A DNA stretch of 64,000 nt from Isoperla grammatica (taxonomy: Eukaryota; Arthropoda; Insecta; Plecoptera; Perlodidae): the NCBI GenBank assembly GCA_945910005.1, contig OX246745.1:43542251-43606250 (forward strand). The letters run 5' to 3'. The notes under the pieces were generated by a model. The model was not told where the DNA came from. It saw only the letters and a list, made by a program, of their open reading frames with translations, and searched no databases. The position numbers and the translations under genes are program-made. Shown one piece after another: positions 1 to 12,100 of this stretch; position 1 is the stretch's first letter, and each line of letters begins with the position of its first letter.

Positions 1-770
1 AACATCAGTTAATTATGATGAATTAATTGATTATTTTTTAGTAAATATGACAATTGATACGTGTATTGTCATTAAGAATACGTCTGTGTGAAAACTTTCA
101 ACTCAATTCAACGTTGGAAAGTGGGTGAAAATCGATTCCCATATAAAACATTAATTAATTATGATGAATTAATTGACTATTTTTAGTAAATATGACAATT
201 GATTCGTGTATTGTCATTAAAAATACGTCTGTGTGAAAACTTTCAGCTCAATTCAACGTTGGGAAGTGGGTTAAACATCGATTTCCATATAAAACATTAA
301 TTAATTAATTATGATGATGAATTAATTGACAATTTAGTAAGTATGACAGTTGATTCATGTATTGTCATTAAGAATACGTCTGTGTAAAAAATTTCAGCTT
401 GATCGGACATTTAGAAGTAGGTGGAATATAAACATCGATTTCCATATAAAACATTAATTAATTAATTATGATGAATTTATTGACAATTTAGTAAATATGA
501 CTGTTGATTCATGTATTGTCATTAGAAATACGTTTGTGTAAAAAATTTCAGCTTGATCGGACATTTAAAAGTAGGTGGAATATCGATTCAAAGATTCATC
601 GATTTCCATGTAAAACATTAATTAATTAATTATGATGAATTAATTGACAATTTAGTAAATATGACAGTTGATTCATGTATTGTCATCAGAAATACGTCTG
701 TGTAAAAAATGTCAGCTTGATCGGACATCTAGAAATAGGTGGAATATCGATTCAAAGATTCCGTCTAGAC
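1..770. repeat. Diverged tandem repeat, about five copies of 146-164 bp
   Basis: The word aattatgatg recurs at about 11, 157, 307, 464 and 628, each time followed by aattaattgac-like sequence, a tgtattgtcatta word, an atacgtctgtgtg-like word and an atttccatataaaacatt word. The copies differ by substitutions and small indels. Copies 3-5 share extra sequence (cttgatcggacat) that copies 1-2 lack. The unit is AT-rich and I see no coding potential. The array runs off the left window edge, so the copy number is a minimum. Confidence 0.8.
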
Positions 771-797
771 AAACAAGGCAAGCTAATATAAGCGTTG

Positions 798-3700
798 TAA
801 AAATAGACCAAAATATCCACACAAAAGTATTTACCGCACTTTAGTCACATAAAAATGATAGAAGTTAATAATATAATAAAACAAATATGTTTACACGATT
901 GTATAGGTTGAAGAACTAGGTAAAACTTTGTCACTGGTCAAACTTCGAGACGTGAACTTCATAGCATCGTTTTTCTTATTTCCCTAGTCGCGGTGCGCCG
1001 GCCGTGGTCGCTCCCGCGCGCTAACCAGCCATAAGGCCCGTGCTATTCCCGCCCGAGGCGAGCGTGTTTTATTAGACTTGACAACAAAATGTGCACACAA
1101 CACTTCTTTAGTCGGTTCTTTATAAGAAAACTGTATTTTTGTTGTGGTTATACTTTTGTGATTTCCATTTTTAACAAAAAAAGTCATGAAGAGGCTCAGA
1201 ATGTCTCTAGGCTTCAAATTAAAAACAAATAAATATTCTTCTCTATTGATTTTTGTATTCTTCTAAATTAGAGACTACATTTTTTCATGAGTATTTGAAA
1301 ACATATTTTTGATCAGAAAATTAAAATGTATCACTTCATTATGGATCAAAAACATTTCATCATCTCATCATCGTTAAATGACCAATCACAAATGATGGAA
1401 CTTAAAAGTTTTGATTAATTATCAGGCCTATATTCGAAATCCAATTTTACAAAAATAATGGGTTTGAAATTGACCTTCTTCCTGTTTGAATATCTTGAAG
1501 CCACGCAAATTAAATTCTTGCAGATAAAACTTTGTACGTGAGTGGAGATCATAAGAATGGATTGTGCAACATATTGAACACCAATCGCATTGCTGCTGCC
1601 ACTTCGTTGAACAGTAGTCAGAAAGAAGCAGACACCCGGATGATTTTACACTGACTTAGACGAGCGCAATAAATCTTTATATCTGATTGGACGTTTTGTC
1701 GTGCAAACTCCAAATAAAAATAGCAAATATAAATTGTAATTAGATGTAACTATAGTAGTTTTATTTTTCATTTATCAGCATCTACACTAGCATATTTTTA
1801 TTTTATATACATGGATGTGATGATACTGCTTTTGCATTAGGCGCTACTTATGCAAACTAACGAGTGCACAAGGTACATGGAATACTTCAAATAGGAACAC
1901 AAATCGGAACACCCGTGTGCATTATGCAGTTGCTTGCCCCCAGCACATGCGCTATCCGGGTGTGACACTGTCTCCTCGTTGTTTGGTATAGGGAAATAAG
2001 AAGTATTTCGTCAAATATGTGAATGTATTTCGAGCGAGGAACTTGTTTTACTCGGAGTTTTTCACGAAGGAGGAAACGAAAATGCGTTGGTGGTAGCTCG
2101 AAATTTTGCATCCAAACTGTACACTTGTACACTTGTACACTGTAACTGTACAACTGTACATCGGGTACATTTAAAAAAATACCAGTATTCACTAAACGAA
2201 TTAAGATATCTTATGTATTATACATTGGAAACGAAAATGTAAGATATCATAGAAATAAAAGCAGTAAATAGAAAATACAACAAAGATAAATATGAACGTT
2301 CAATACCGCAAATTCTTAACTTGCTAGTATTCCTGTTTCTTTGTTATCAGTATCCTAAATACGTGAAATGATTTATTATAATGACAAACTGGTAAAGATA
2401 TAGGCCTATAGTACGCCTCTGAAATTACATCTCACATATAGTTTAAATAGTTGAGCTGCATGTTGGTTTAGTAGCATTTTTGTTTGAAGTACCTAGTAGT
2501 AGTAGTTTGGATTTAGTTAGTAATTTTACGTAAAAATTGAACTTACTTTATGTACGAAATTTAACTATGCCTCGTAATATTATGTAGAGAACGTGCTCAG
2601 TGAAGACTGACTGAAGTGTCTGTACGGTGTCAGTCGCTCACCCAAGAAATATTATTCTTGTATACTATGTATTGAGCCTCAATAAATTGAAAATTTAACA
2701 TCTGGACTTCAGCTCACAAACAAAACCCTGATATTGACGGAAGTTGCATTTCATTTTATTACGACATTATACTTATTATCTAGCTGTAAACACTAGGCAG
2801 GAAGAAAAATACACAAGCCAAACATCACGGGATTGTTTTCTTCGGGCCCTTTAAAAAGCGGGTGGGAGCAAAATGCTATGAGTTTCCCAACTCAAGTTTT
2901 TTTTTCGCACTTGAGATGCTGAACTATTTTTTTGTGCATGCAAATCTAAGAAAGGTTGTAGTAATTCAACTCTCTGTCCTTGTATGAAGAGTGGAATAGG
3001 GTGTTCTGAAGTGTGCCGATGTGCCAAGGATTGTTATAATAAACGCAATCACACTGAAGAACGGATGGTATTGAGCATTAAGTTTAAAAACAGTACAAAA
3101 ATGTAAATAGGTTCTACCTTACAAAACACCGGTATTCTTTGGTTTTTTCAGTTGTGTATACAATAACTACGGTGTTTATTCATCCTGCTTTAAATACTTA
3201 GTACAAATACGTAGTACATTACGAAGCTAGCAATGCCAAAATTGATCATACATTCATAAATTCCTACAAATAATACTAATTGAGATTATTACAACTGTAT
3301 ATTGATGTAACGTCTTTATGCACTCAAAATACTTAGAGATACCAGGAATATTATATTTTCTAAATAACAATGTTTTTATGCGTGCATTTTTTACGCATGT
3401 TTTTAAAAAATAACGCACTGAAAATTGATGGTCGCTCCAGAAAATCAATTTAAAGTTTAACCCCATTATTTTTGTAAAATTTTATTCCGAATATACTACT
3501 TTAAGCGAATTAATCAAAAATGTAAGTTCCTTAATTTGTGATTGATTATCTAACCATGATGTGATGAAATGTTTTTTAACCATAATGAAGTGATACATTC
3601 TACTTTTCGGACTAAAATTATGTTATCGTATGCTCAATAAATTTGTGTTATTCTTAAAAATGTACTCTCTTATTTAGTAGGATGGAAAAATGCAATGACA

Positions 3701-4112
3701 ATATTTTATTTGTTTGTAATTTGAAGCCTGGATAGAAATAAAAATGTAAATCACAAAAGTATAAATACAATAAAATAATGTTTTCGACTATAGAACTTTC
3801 TAAAGAAGTGTTGTGTACACATTTTGTTGTCAAGTCTAATAAAACACGCTCGCCTCGGGCGGGAATAGCACGGGCCTTATGGCTGGTTAGCGCGCGGGAG
3901 CGACCACGGCCGGCGCACCGCGACTAGGGAAATAAGAAAAACGATGCTATGAAGTTCACGTCTCGAAGTTTGACCAGTGACAAAGTTTTAGCTAGTTCTT
4001 TAACTTATACAATGGTGTAAACATATTTGTTTTATTATATTATTAACTTCTATCATTTTTATGTGACTAAAGTGCGGTAAATACTTTTTGTGGATATTTT
4101 GGTCTATTTTTA
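798..4112. mobile_element. Long-terminal-inverted-repeat element, about 3.3 kb, no transposase seen
   Basis: The sequence from about 798 to 1110 returns in inverted orientation at about 3800-4112 with high identity. Weaker homology continues inward to about 1420 and 3510, so each arm is about 0.6 kb. Each arm holds a GC-rich block (about 981-1070 and 3860-3930, with cggtgcgccggccgtgg and its complement) inside otherwise AT-rich DNA. The centre (1420-3510) has only short open frames, none recognisable. The structure fits a non-autonomous DNA transposon with long inverted ends. I could not fix a target-site duplication, so the exact ends and the superfamily are open. An inverted duplication of host DNA is the alternative. 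Confidence 0.7.
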
Positions 4113-4522
4113 TTGTTTAACGACCAACGAAATGCAAAAATACCACATTTTTCCAAATTATGCTAATAGGCAGTGCAAATGCACGACTTTTAATACCACA
4201 CCCAACTTTGTAAGTTTGAAATGGAATTTGATATTGAGAGATTTCGATTTTTATTTTATTTTCAAATATTTGACTTTGACATTTTTTTTTATCAACTTCC
4301 GGTGAGCTAATTTTGGTTAACTTTGCATCATAAATGAGTCATAGTGTTACAAACATATTCTGAAATGTGTAGCTTGTTGTAGAACAAATGCAACAAACTT
4401 CGCCATTTGAAGAGCTAGCCGTTTGATAATCTTCTACTAATTTGTGTCAAGTCGCTTTCGTCTTTAGGGTTTGTCATAAACCCGCCAAATCGCGGTTTGA
4501 AATAGTCGGATGCAATAGGTTT
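4113..4522. other. Intergenic, nothing recognised
   Basis: AT-rich unique sequence without a supported gene. A short open frame reaches in from the left but has no recognisable content. A small palindromic word, gggtttgtcataaaccc, lies near 4470. Confidence 0.5.
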
Positions 4523-4850
4523 GTTCGTTTGTCCTGCACCAACAGGAGTATTTTACGCCAGGAGTAATCCGGAAATATGTCATTATAACGGATATGGGAG
4601 TAGAAATCACAGTTACTCCCACTTGGACAAAAAAACAGAGTTGTCACAGTTGAGATCGTTTCAGTTGTTCCTTCTAGGTACTCCTACTCGGGAAGCAAGT
4701 GTAAAAACCTTACTCCCATCACAGTTGTAGTAAGTTACCACTGGACAAAAGAACTTGTCGCAGCTACTCCCATCACACTTACTCCAGGACAGAAAAACGG
4801 TGTTTTCGTAATACCGTACTCCTGGAGTAGTGATCACAGGACAAACGAAC
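4523..4850. mobile_element. Small inverted-repeat element (MITE-like), 328 bp
   Basis: The left end gttcgtttgtcctg (4523-4536) is matched exactly in inverted orientation at 4837-4850 (caggacaaacgaac). Inside, the words ggagta and tactcc recur many times on both strands, giving a set of nested short inverted repeats. There is no coding potential. Length and structure fit a miniature inverted-repeat transposable element. A target duplication was not clear, so the superfamily is not assigned. Confidence 0.65.
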
Positions 4851-5913
4851 CGGGGACACCCCAGGTGGCTGGCATACGTCATTGCATAATTCATTCAATC
4901 CAATTTATTGCTGCTCGATTATGAAAGATGTTTACTATATACTCCAAGTTGATTTCCACGAGTTAGGGTGCTTAGTGTAGTCGTGTGTAATGTGTATTGC
5001 TTGGTCGCTGTGTAACTCAGTGACCACAAAGGTCAATACAGATGCCGATAGACAGCTCTGACGTCAGAACTAGGCAAACCCGCCATTCAGACAAGACAAC
5101 AGTTGATAACAGATCTGACCTCCTGCTAATAGTTGTTACTTGTTGGACGAGCTAGGTCATGTTCAACTTAGCGAGGACAACAGTTCTTCCTTTATTTTAT
5201 TATCATTTTTAAGCAAGCGAAGCAAACGTCTCCATTAGACTTTTATGGCACTTCGTTCTTTTTTTTTAATGTCTGTCGATAGCGGTCGAACGGAAAGTCC
5301 GATCAACTTGAAATTTTGACCATCCACAAGCCTCGATGTGATTGAAGGTGTATAGTTTTGTGGCAAAATCGTTCGAGAAGTTATAAAGCTTCACCATAGT
5401 TACTGTAAAATATTTTTCTGAATCAAAATTGCGGCAAAATGTGAGATAGCCATATGTTTATAAAGATATTTCCGGTCTCGAATATGGATTATGTTCGTGC
5501 TATGGCGAGCTAATAAGTATTGGCAGAGTTACACAAAAATTACTCGAAAATATTTTTCTGAAACACAGTAGGCCTAACGGCAAAATGTGAAGTGGCTGTA
5601 TTATTGTAAATTTTTGTCCGGTCACGAATACACTCATTTAAACCCGATCTGATCCGTATTAGAGGCAGAAATTACATTTCTATTGCTGTCAATAAGTGTT
5701 GGTAACGGTGGCGGACCGTGTTGAAGACACTAGACAGAATGACAACGATCATTCTTAGCAACGCACATTGCACTGCATTCAACAATGTCGGAAAGTATAA
5801 TAGCTATGGAAATTAGAACAATTTTTGCAATGCGCATTCTTGACTTGTTGTTTTCTCCAAATTGTTTTTCAATGTCACCTGACTTATGCCCCACCTATTT
5901 TGAACCCCACAAG
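4851..5913. other. Upstream of the carrier gene; two diverged copies of a ~100-bp repeat
   Basis: No exon is recognised here, although the first coding exon of the carrier (about ten residues) should lie somewhere upstream of 5914. Two related blocks are visible at about 5391-5487 and 5525-5631, sharing aaaatatttttctgaa, a cggcaaaatgtga word and an atttttgtccggtc-like word. They look like an old tandem repeat or a piece of a dispersed repeat. A pyrimidine-rich stretch before 5913 supports the acceptor chosen for the first recognised exon. Confidence 0.45.
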
Positions 5914-6183
5914 CTGCCACTAACGGCCATGCTTCCAGGTGGCGTTGGGTTGGTGTACGTGGGCCAACCCCTCGATACAATCAAGGTGAAGATGCAGACA
6001 TTCCCCAACTTATACCGAGGAATGACCGACTGCATTAGGAAGACATTGACCAATGAAGGCGTTGTTCGAGGACTCTACGCTGGTACACTCCCGGCGGTAG
6101 CGGCTAATGTAGCCGAGAACTCCGTCTTGTTTGCCGGGTATGGTGTCTGCCAGAAGCTGATGATGAGGCTAACGAACAAAGAG
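5914..6183 (+). CDS. SLC25A15: Carrier exon A (first repeat)
   Basis: Encodes LTAMLPGGVGLVYVG, then QPLDTIKVKMQTF and NVAENSVLFAGYG, the first carrier repeat. The acceptor AG at 5912-5913 was chosen because the residues LTA...GG before GQP align in length with the family. An alternative acceptor lies at 5937-5938. The exon ends in phase 0 before gtatag. The frame is also open upstream to 5785, but that extension does not look like a carrier. Confidence 0.8.
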
Positions 6184-9100
6184 GTATAGGACTCACATCT
6201 TGTTTGCCGGTTATGATGTCTGCTAATGCGACCTCAGGTCTAACTGATTGTGTCTGTTGTTGCAGAGAACGGAAGACTTGAGCGCGCTGTCCAACGCCAC
6301 ATCAGGCTGCTTGGCCGCTTTCTTCTCATCCTTCACCCTGTGTCCAACGGAACTTATCAAATGCCAACTCCAAGCCATGAGGGAAGTTCAGATGCAATCC
6401 TTGGCAGCTGGACAACAAGTGGTACGCTATCTCTACACGATTCTTTGCATGCGTACGTCTGCACACTCTTAGTGGCCTCGCTGACAATGCTGAGGTACCC
6501 TTACTTATTACCCCGGGGTCAAAACTGGTTAAGGGGTTAGCGGTAAGAGGACAGGAAGACGAAAAAATAAGACGACAATTAGGGGGGGGGGGGCTCTAGT
6601 CTCTACCCAATGAGTATTGACCGTATTACAACCTAACGTACTAACATATAGTAGACCCTGTGAACATGAACACTATGCGTCGTGTCACAACTGCAAGGAT
6701 CAATCTCAATCCCTTCTCTAAACTAGTCTTGATTTGTTGACACATTGCTCTGCTTTCCAGTGGTTATGAGCAAGGCAAGGCAATTACGATGTAATTGTAC
6801 AAAATTAAGCAATTGTTTTATTAATTAATAAACTAGTAAATCGTAGAGAATTACCTAAAATTATATAATTAGTGTATTTGAACTGAACCAACAATTTGAA
6901 TGTCATGAGATAATTTTGGTGCTTAAAGACAAAAACCGGAATGTGATTGACATTTGAGATAATGTACCGGTTCGTCTGTTCCAGGTGAAGATAGGTCCAA
7001 TTCAACTGACCCAGAGAATCATTCAGCGGGATGGAGTGGCTGGTCTGTTCCGAGGCCTCGGCTCCACCATAGCTAGGGAGATGCCCGGGTACTTCTTCTT
7101 CTTTGGGGGCTACGAGCTGTCAAGGGAGCTGCTCACTACTGCGGGCAACACCAAGGATCAGATCGGTACAATACACTTGACAATAGTCTTACCAGTGGCG
7201 GCCGGTGGAGGAAGTTATTGGAATACACATGTATTGGTTTTCTCCTCGATTCTATGTGCACAAGTTTATTTGTATATATTAATAGAAGTCAGTATTTTAA
7301 CTACTTTTATTTTGACACAACTCTTCCGGTGCCCCTCAAAGCAAGCGCCCTGTGACTACAGGTGACCCACCCCTTGACCTTGGAACTTGTTGGTAATTAT
7401 GGAGTGTGCTGTTACACGTTGAACTTTACATTTGAAGAAGGTGTCATGCATTTTTGTGTTGTATGATTACATATAGGACTAAAAATGAATAACACATGAG
7501 CGCCGCCAAGATATTGATATCATTATAGAGTGTTGCTTGCAGGTGCCATGCGTACAATGATCTCTGGAGCTGTGGGAGGGTAGGATGATATCATTATAGA
7601 GTGTTGCTTGCAGGTGCCATGCGTACAATGATCTCTGGAGCTGTGGGAGGGTAGGATGATATCATTATAGAGTGTTGCTTGCAGGTGCCATGCGTACAAT
7701 GATCTCTGGAGCTGTGGGAGGGTAGGATGATATCATTATAGAGTGTTGCTTGCAGGTGCCATGCGTACAATGATCTCTGGAGCTGTGGGAGGGTAGGATG
7801 ATATCATTATAGAGTGTTGCTTGCAGGTGCAGTGCGTACAATGATCTCTGGAGCTGTGGGAGGGTAGGATGATATCATTATAGAGTGTTGCTTGCAGGTG
7901 CCATGCGTACAATGATCTCTGGAGCTGTGGGAGGGTAGGATGATATCATTATAGAGTGTTGCTTGCAAATGCCATGCGTACAATGATCTCTGGAGCTGTG
8001 GGAGGGTAGGATGATATCATTATAGAGTGTTGCTTGCAGGTGCAGTGCGTACAATGATCTCTGGAGCTGTGGGAGGGTAGGATGATATCATTATAGAGTG
8101 TTGCTTGCAGGTGCAGTGCGTACAATGATCTCTGGAGCTGTGGGATGGTAGGATGATATCATTATAGAGTGTTGCTTGCAGGTGCCATGCGTACAATGAT
8201 CTCTGGAGCTGTGGGAGGGTAGGATGATATCATTATAGAGTGTTGCTTGCAGGTGCCATGCGTACAATGATCTCTGGAGCTGTGGGAGGGTAGGATGATA
8301 TCATTATAGAGTGTTGCTTGCAGGTGCAGTGCGTACAATGATCTCTGGAGCTGTGGGAGGGTAGGATGATATCATTATAGAGTGTTGCTTGCAGGTGCCA
8401 TGCGTACAATGATCTCTGGAGCTGTGGGAGGGTAGGATGATATCATTATAGAGTGTTGCTTGCAGGTGCAGTGCGTACAATGATCTCTGGAGCTGTGGGA
8501 GGGTAGGATGATATCATTATAGAGTGTTGCTTGCAGGTGCCATGCGTACAATGATCTCTGGAGCTGTGGGAGGGTAGGATGATATCATTATAGAGTGTTG
8601 CTTGCAGGTGCCATGCGTACAATGATCTCTGGAGCTGTGGGAGGGTAGGATGATATCATTATAGAGTGTTGCTTGCAGGTGCCATGCGTACAATGATCTC
8701 TGGAGCTGTGGGCGGGTAGGATGATATCATTATAGAGTGTTGCTTGCAGGTGCCATGCGTACAATGATCTCTGGAGCTGTGGGAGGGTAGGATGATATCA
8801 TTATAGAGTGTTGCTTGCAGGTGCCATGCTTCAATGATCTCTGGAGCTGTCGGCGGGTAGGATGATATCATTATAGAGTGTTGCTTGCAGGTGCCATGCG
8901 TACAATGATCTTTGGAGCTGTGGGCGGGTAGGATGATATCATTATAGAGTGTTGCTTGCAGGTGCCATGCGTACAATGATCTCTGGAGCTGTGGGAGGGT
9001 AGGATGATATCATTATAGAGTGTTGCTTGCAGGTGCAGTGCGTACAATGATCTCTGGAGCTGTGGGAGGGTAGGATGATATCATTATAGAGTGTTGCTTG

Positions 9101-12100
9101 CAGGTGCCATGCGTACAATGATCTCTGGAGCTGTGGGAGGGTAGGATGATATCATTATAGAGTGTTGCTTGCAGGTGCCATGCGTACAATGATCTCTGGA
9201 GCTGTGGGCGGGTAGGATGATATCATTATAGAGTGTTGCTTGCAGGTGCCATGCGTACAATGATCTCTGGAGCTGTGGGAGGGTAGGATGATATCATTAT
9301 AGAGTGTTGCTTGCAGGTGCCATGCGTACAATGATCTCTGGAGCTGTGGGCGGGTAGGATGATATCATTATAGAGTGTTGCTTGCAGGTGCCATGCGTAC
9401 AATGATCTCTGGAGCTGTGGGAGGGTAGGATGATATCATTATAGAGTGTTGCTTGCAGGTGCAGTGCGTACAATGATCTCTGGAGCTGTGGGCGGGTAGG
9501 ATGATATCATTATAGAGTGTTGCTTGCAGGTGCCATGCGTACAATGATCTCTGGAGCTGTGGGAGGGTAGGATGATATCATTATAGAGTGTTGCTTGCAG
9601 GTGCCATGCGTACAATGATCTCTGGAGCTGTGGGAGGGTAGGATGATATCATTATAGAGTGTTGCTTGCAGGTGCCATGCGTACAATGATCTCTGGAGCT
9701 GTGGGAGGGTAGGATGATATCATTATAGAGTGTTGCTTGCAGGTGCAGTGCGTACAATGATCTCTGGAGCTGTGGGAGGGTAGGATGATATCATTATAGA
9801 GTGTTGCTTGCAGGTGCCATGCGTACAATGATCTCTGGAGCTGTGGGAGGGTAGGATGATATCATTATAGAGTGTTGCTTGCAGGTGCAGTGCGTACAAT
9901 GATCTCTGGAGCTGTGGGAGGGTAGGATGATATCATTATAGAGTGTTGCTTGCAGGTGCAGTGCGTACAATGATCTCTGGAGCTGTGGGAGGGTAGGATG
10001 ATATCATTATAGAGTGTTGCTTGCAGGTGCCATGCGTACAATGATCTCTGGAGCTGTGGGAGGGTAGGATGATATCATTATAGAGTGTTGCTTGCAGGTG
10101 CCATGCGTACAATGATCTCTGGAGCTGTGGGAGGGTAGGATGATATCATTATAGAGTGTTGCTTGCAGGTGCCATGCGTACAATGATCTCTGGAGCTGTG
10201 GGAGGGTAGGATGATATCATTATAGAGTGTTGCTTGCAGGTGCAGTGCGTACAATGATCTCTGGAGCTGTGGGAGGGTAGGATGATATCATTATAGAGTG
10301 TTGCTTGCAGGTGCCATGCGTACAATGATCTCTGGAGCTGTGGGAGGGTAGGATGATATCATTATAGAGTGTTGCTTGCAAATGCCATGCGTACAATGAT
10401 CTCTGGAGCTGTGGGAGGGTAGGATAATATCATTATAGAGTGTTGCTTGCAGGTGCAGTGCGTACAATGATCTCTGGAGCTGTGGGAGGGTAGGATGATA
10501 TCATTATAGAGTGTTGCTTGCAGGTGCCATGCGTACAATGATCTCTGGAGCTGTGGGAGGGTAGGATGATATCATTATAGAGTGTTGCTTGCAGGTGCCA
10601 TGCGTACAATGATCTCTGGAGCTGTGGGAGGGTAGGATGATATCATTATAGAGTGTTGCTTGCAGGTGCCATGCGTACAATGATCTCTGGAGCTGTGGGA
10701 GGGTAGGATGATATCATTATAGAGTGTTGCTTGCAGGTGCCATGCGTACAATGATCTCTGGAGCTGTGGGAGGGTAGGATGATATCATTATAGAGTGTTG
10801 CTTGCAGGTGCAGTGCGTACAATGATCTCTGGAGCTGTGGGAGGGTAGGATGATATCATTATAGAGTGTTGCTTGCAGGTGCCATGCGTACAATGATCTC
10901 TGGAGCTGTGGGAGGGTAGGATGATATCATTATAGAGTGTTGCTTGCAGGTGCCATGCGTACAATGATCTCTGGAGCTGTGGGAGGGTAGGATGATATCA
11001 TTATAGAGTGTTGCTTGCAGGTGCCATGCGTACAATGATCTCTGGAGCTGTGGGAGGGTAGGATGATATCATTATAGAGTGTTGCTTGCAGGTGCCATGC
11101 GTACAATGATCTCTGGAGCTGTGGGAGGGTAGGATGATATCATTATAGAGTGTTGCTTGCAGGTGCTATGCGTACAATGATCTCTGGAGCTGTGGGAGGG
11201 TAGGATGATATCATTATAGAGTGTTGCTTGCAGGTGCCATGCGTACAATGATCTCTGGAGCTGTGGGAGGGTAGGATGATATCATTATAGAGTGTTGCTT
11301 GCAGGTGCAGTGCGTACAATGATCTCTGGAGCTGTGGGAGGGTAGGATGATATCATTATAGAGTGTTGCTTGCAGGTGCCATGCGTACAATGATCTCTGG
11401 AGCTGTGGGAGGGTAGGATGATATCATTATAGAGTGTTGTATGCAGGTGCCATGCGTACAATGATCTCTGGAGCTGTGGGAGGGTAGGATGATATCATTA
11501 TAGAGTGTTGCTTGCAGGTGCCATGCGTACAATGATCTCTGGAGCTGTGGGAGGGTAGGATGATATCATTATAGAGTGTTGCTTGCAGGTGCTATGCGTA
11601 CAATGATCTCTGGAGCTGTGGGAGGGTAGGATGATATCATTATAGAGTGTTGCTTGCAGGTGCAGTGCGTACAATGATCTCTGGAGCTGTGGGAGGGTAG
11701 GATGATATCATTATAGAGTGTTGCTTGCAGGTGCCATGCGTACAATGATCTCTGGAGCTGTGGGAGGGTAGGATGATATCATTATAGAGTGTTGCTTGCA
11801 GGTGCAGTGCGTACAATGATCTCTGGAGCTGTGGGAGGGTAGGATGATATCATTATAACGTGTTGCTTGCAGGTGCAGTGCGTACAATGATCTCTGGAGC
11901 TGTGGGAGGGTAGGATGATATCATTATAGAGTGTTGCTTGCAGGTGCCATGCGAACAATGATCTCTGGAGCTGTGGGAGGGTAGGATGATATCATTATAG
12001 AGTGTTGCTTGCAGGTGCCATGCGTACAATGATCTCTGGAGCTGTGGGAGGGTAGGATGATATCATTATAGAGTGTTGCTTGCAGGTGCAGTGCGTACAA

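Noticed and set aside
5785..5913. Upstream ATG (5785) as the carrier start
   Set aside because: The extension does not resemble the N-terminal helix of mitochondrial carriers, and a usable acceptor lies at 5913.
8659..8976. - strand open frame in the 71-bp array
   Set aside because: It arises from local unit variants that remove stops; it has no start context and no recognisable content.
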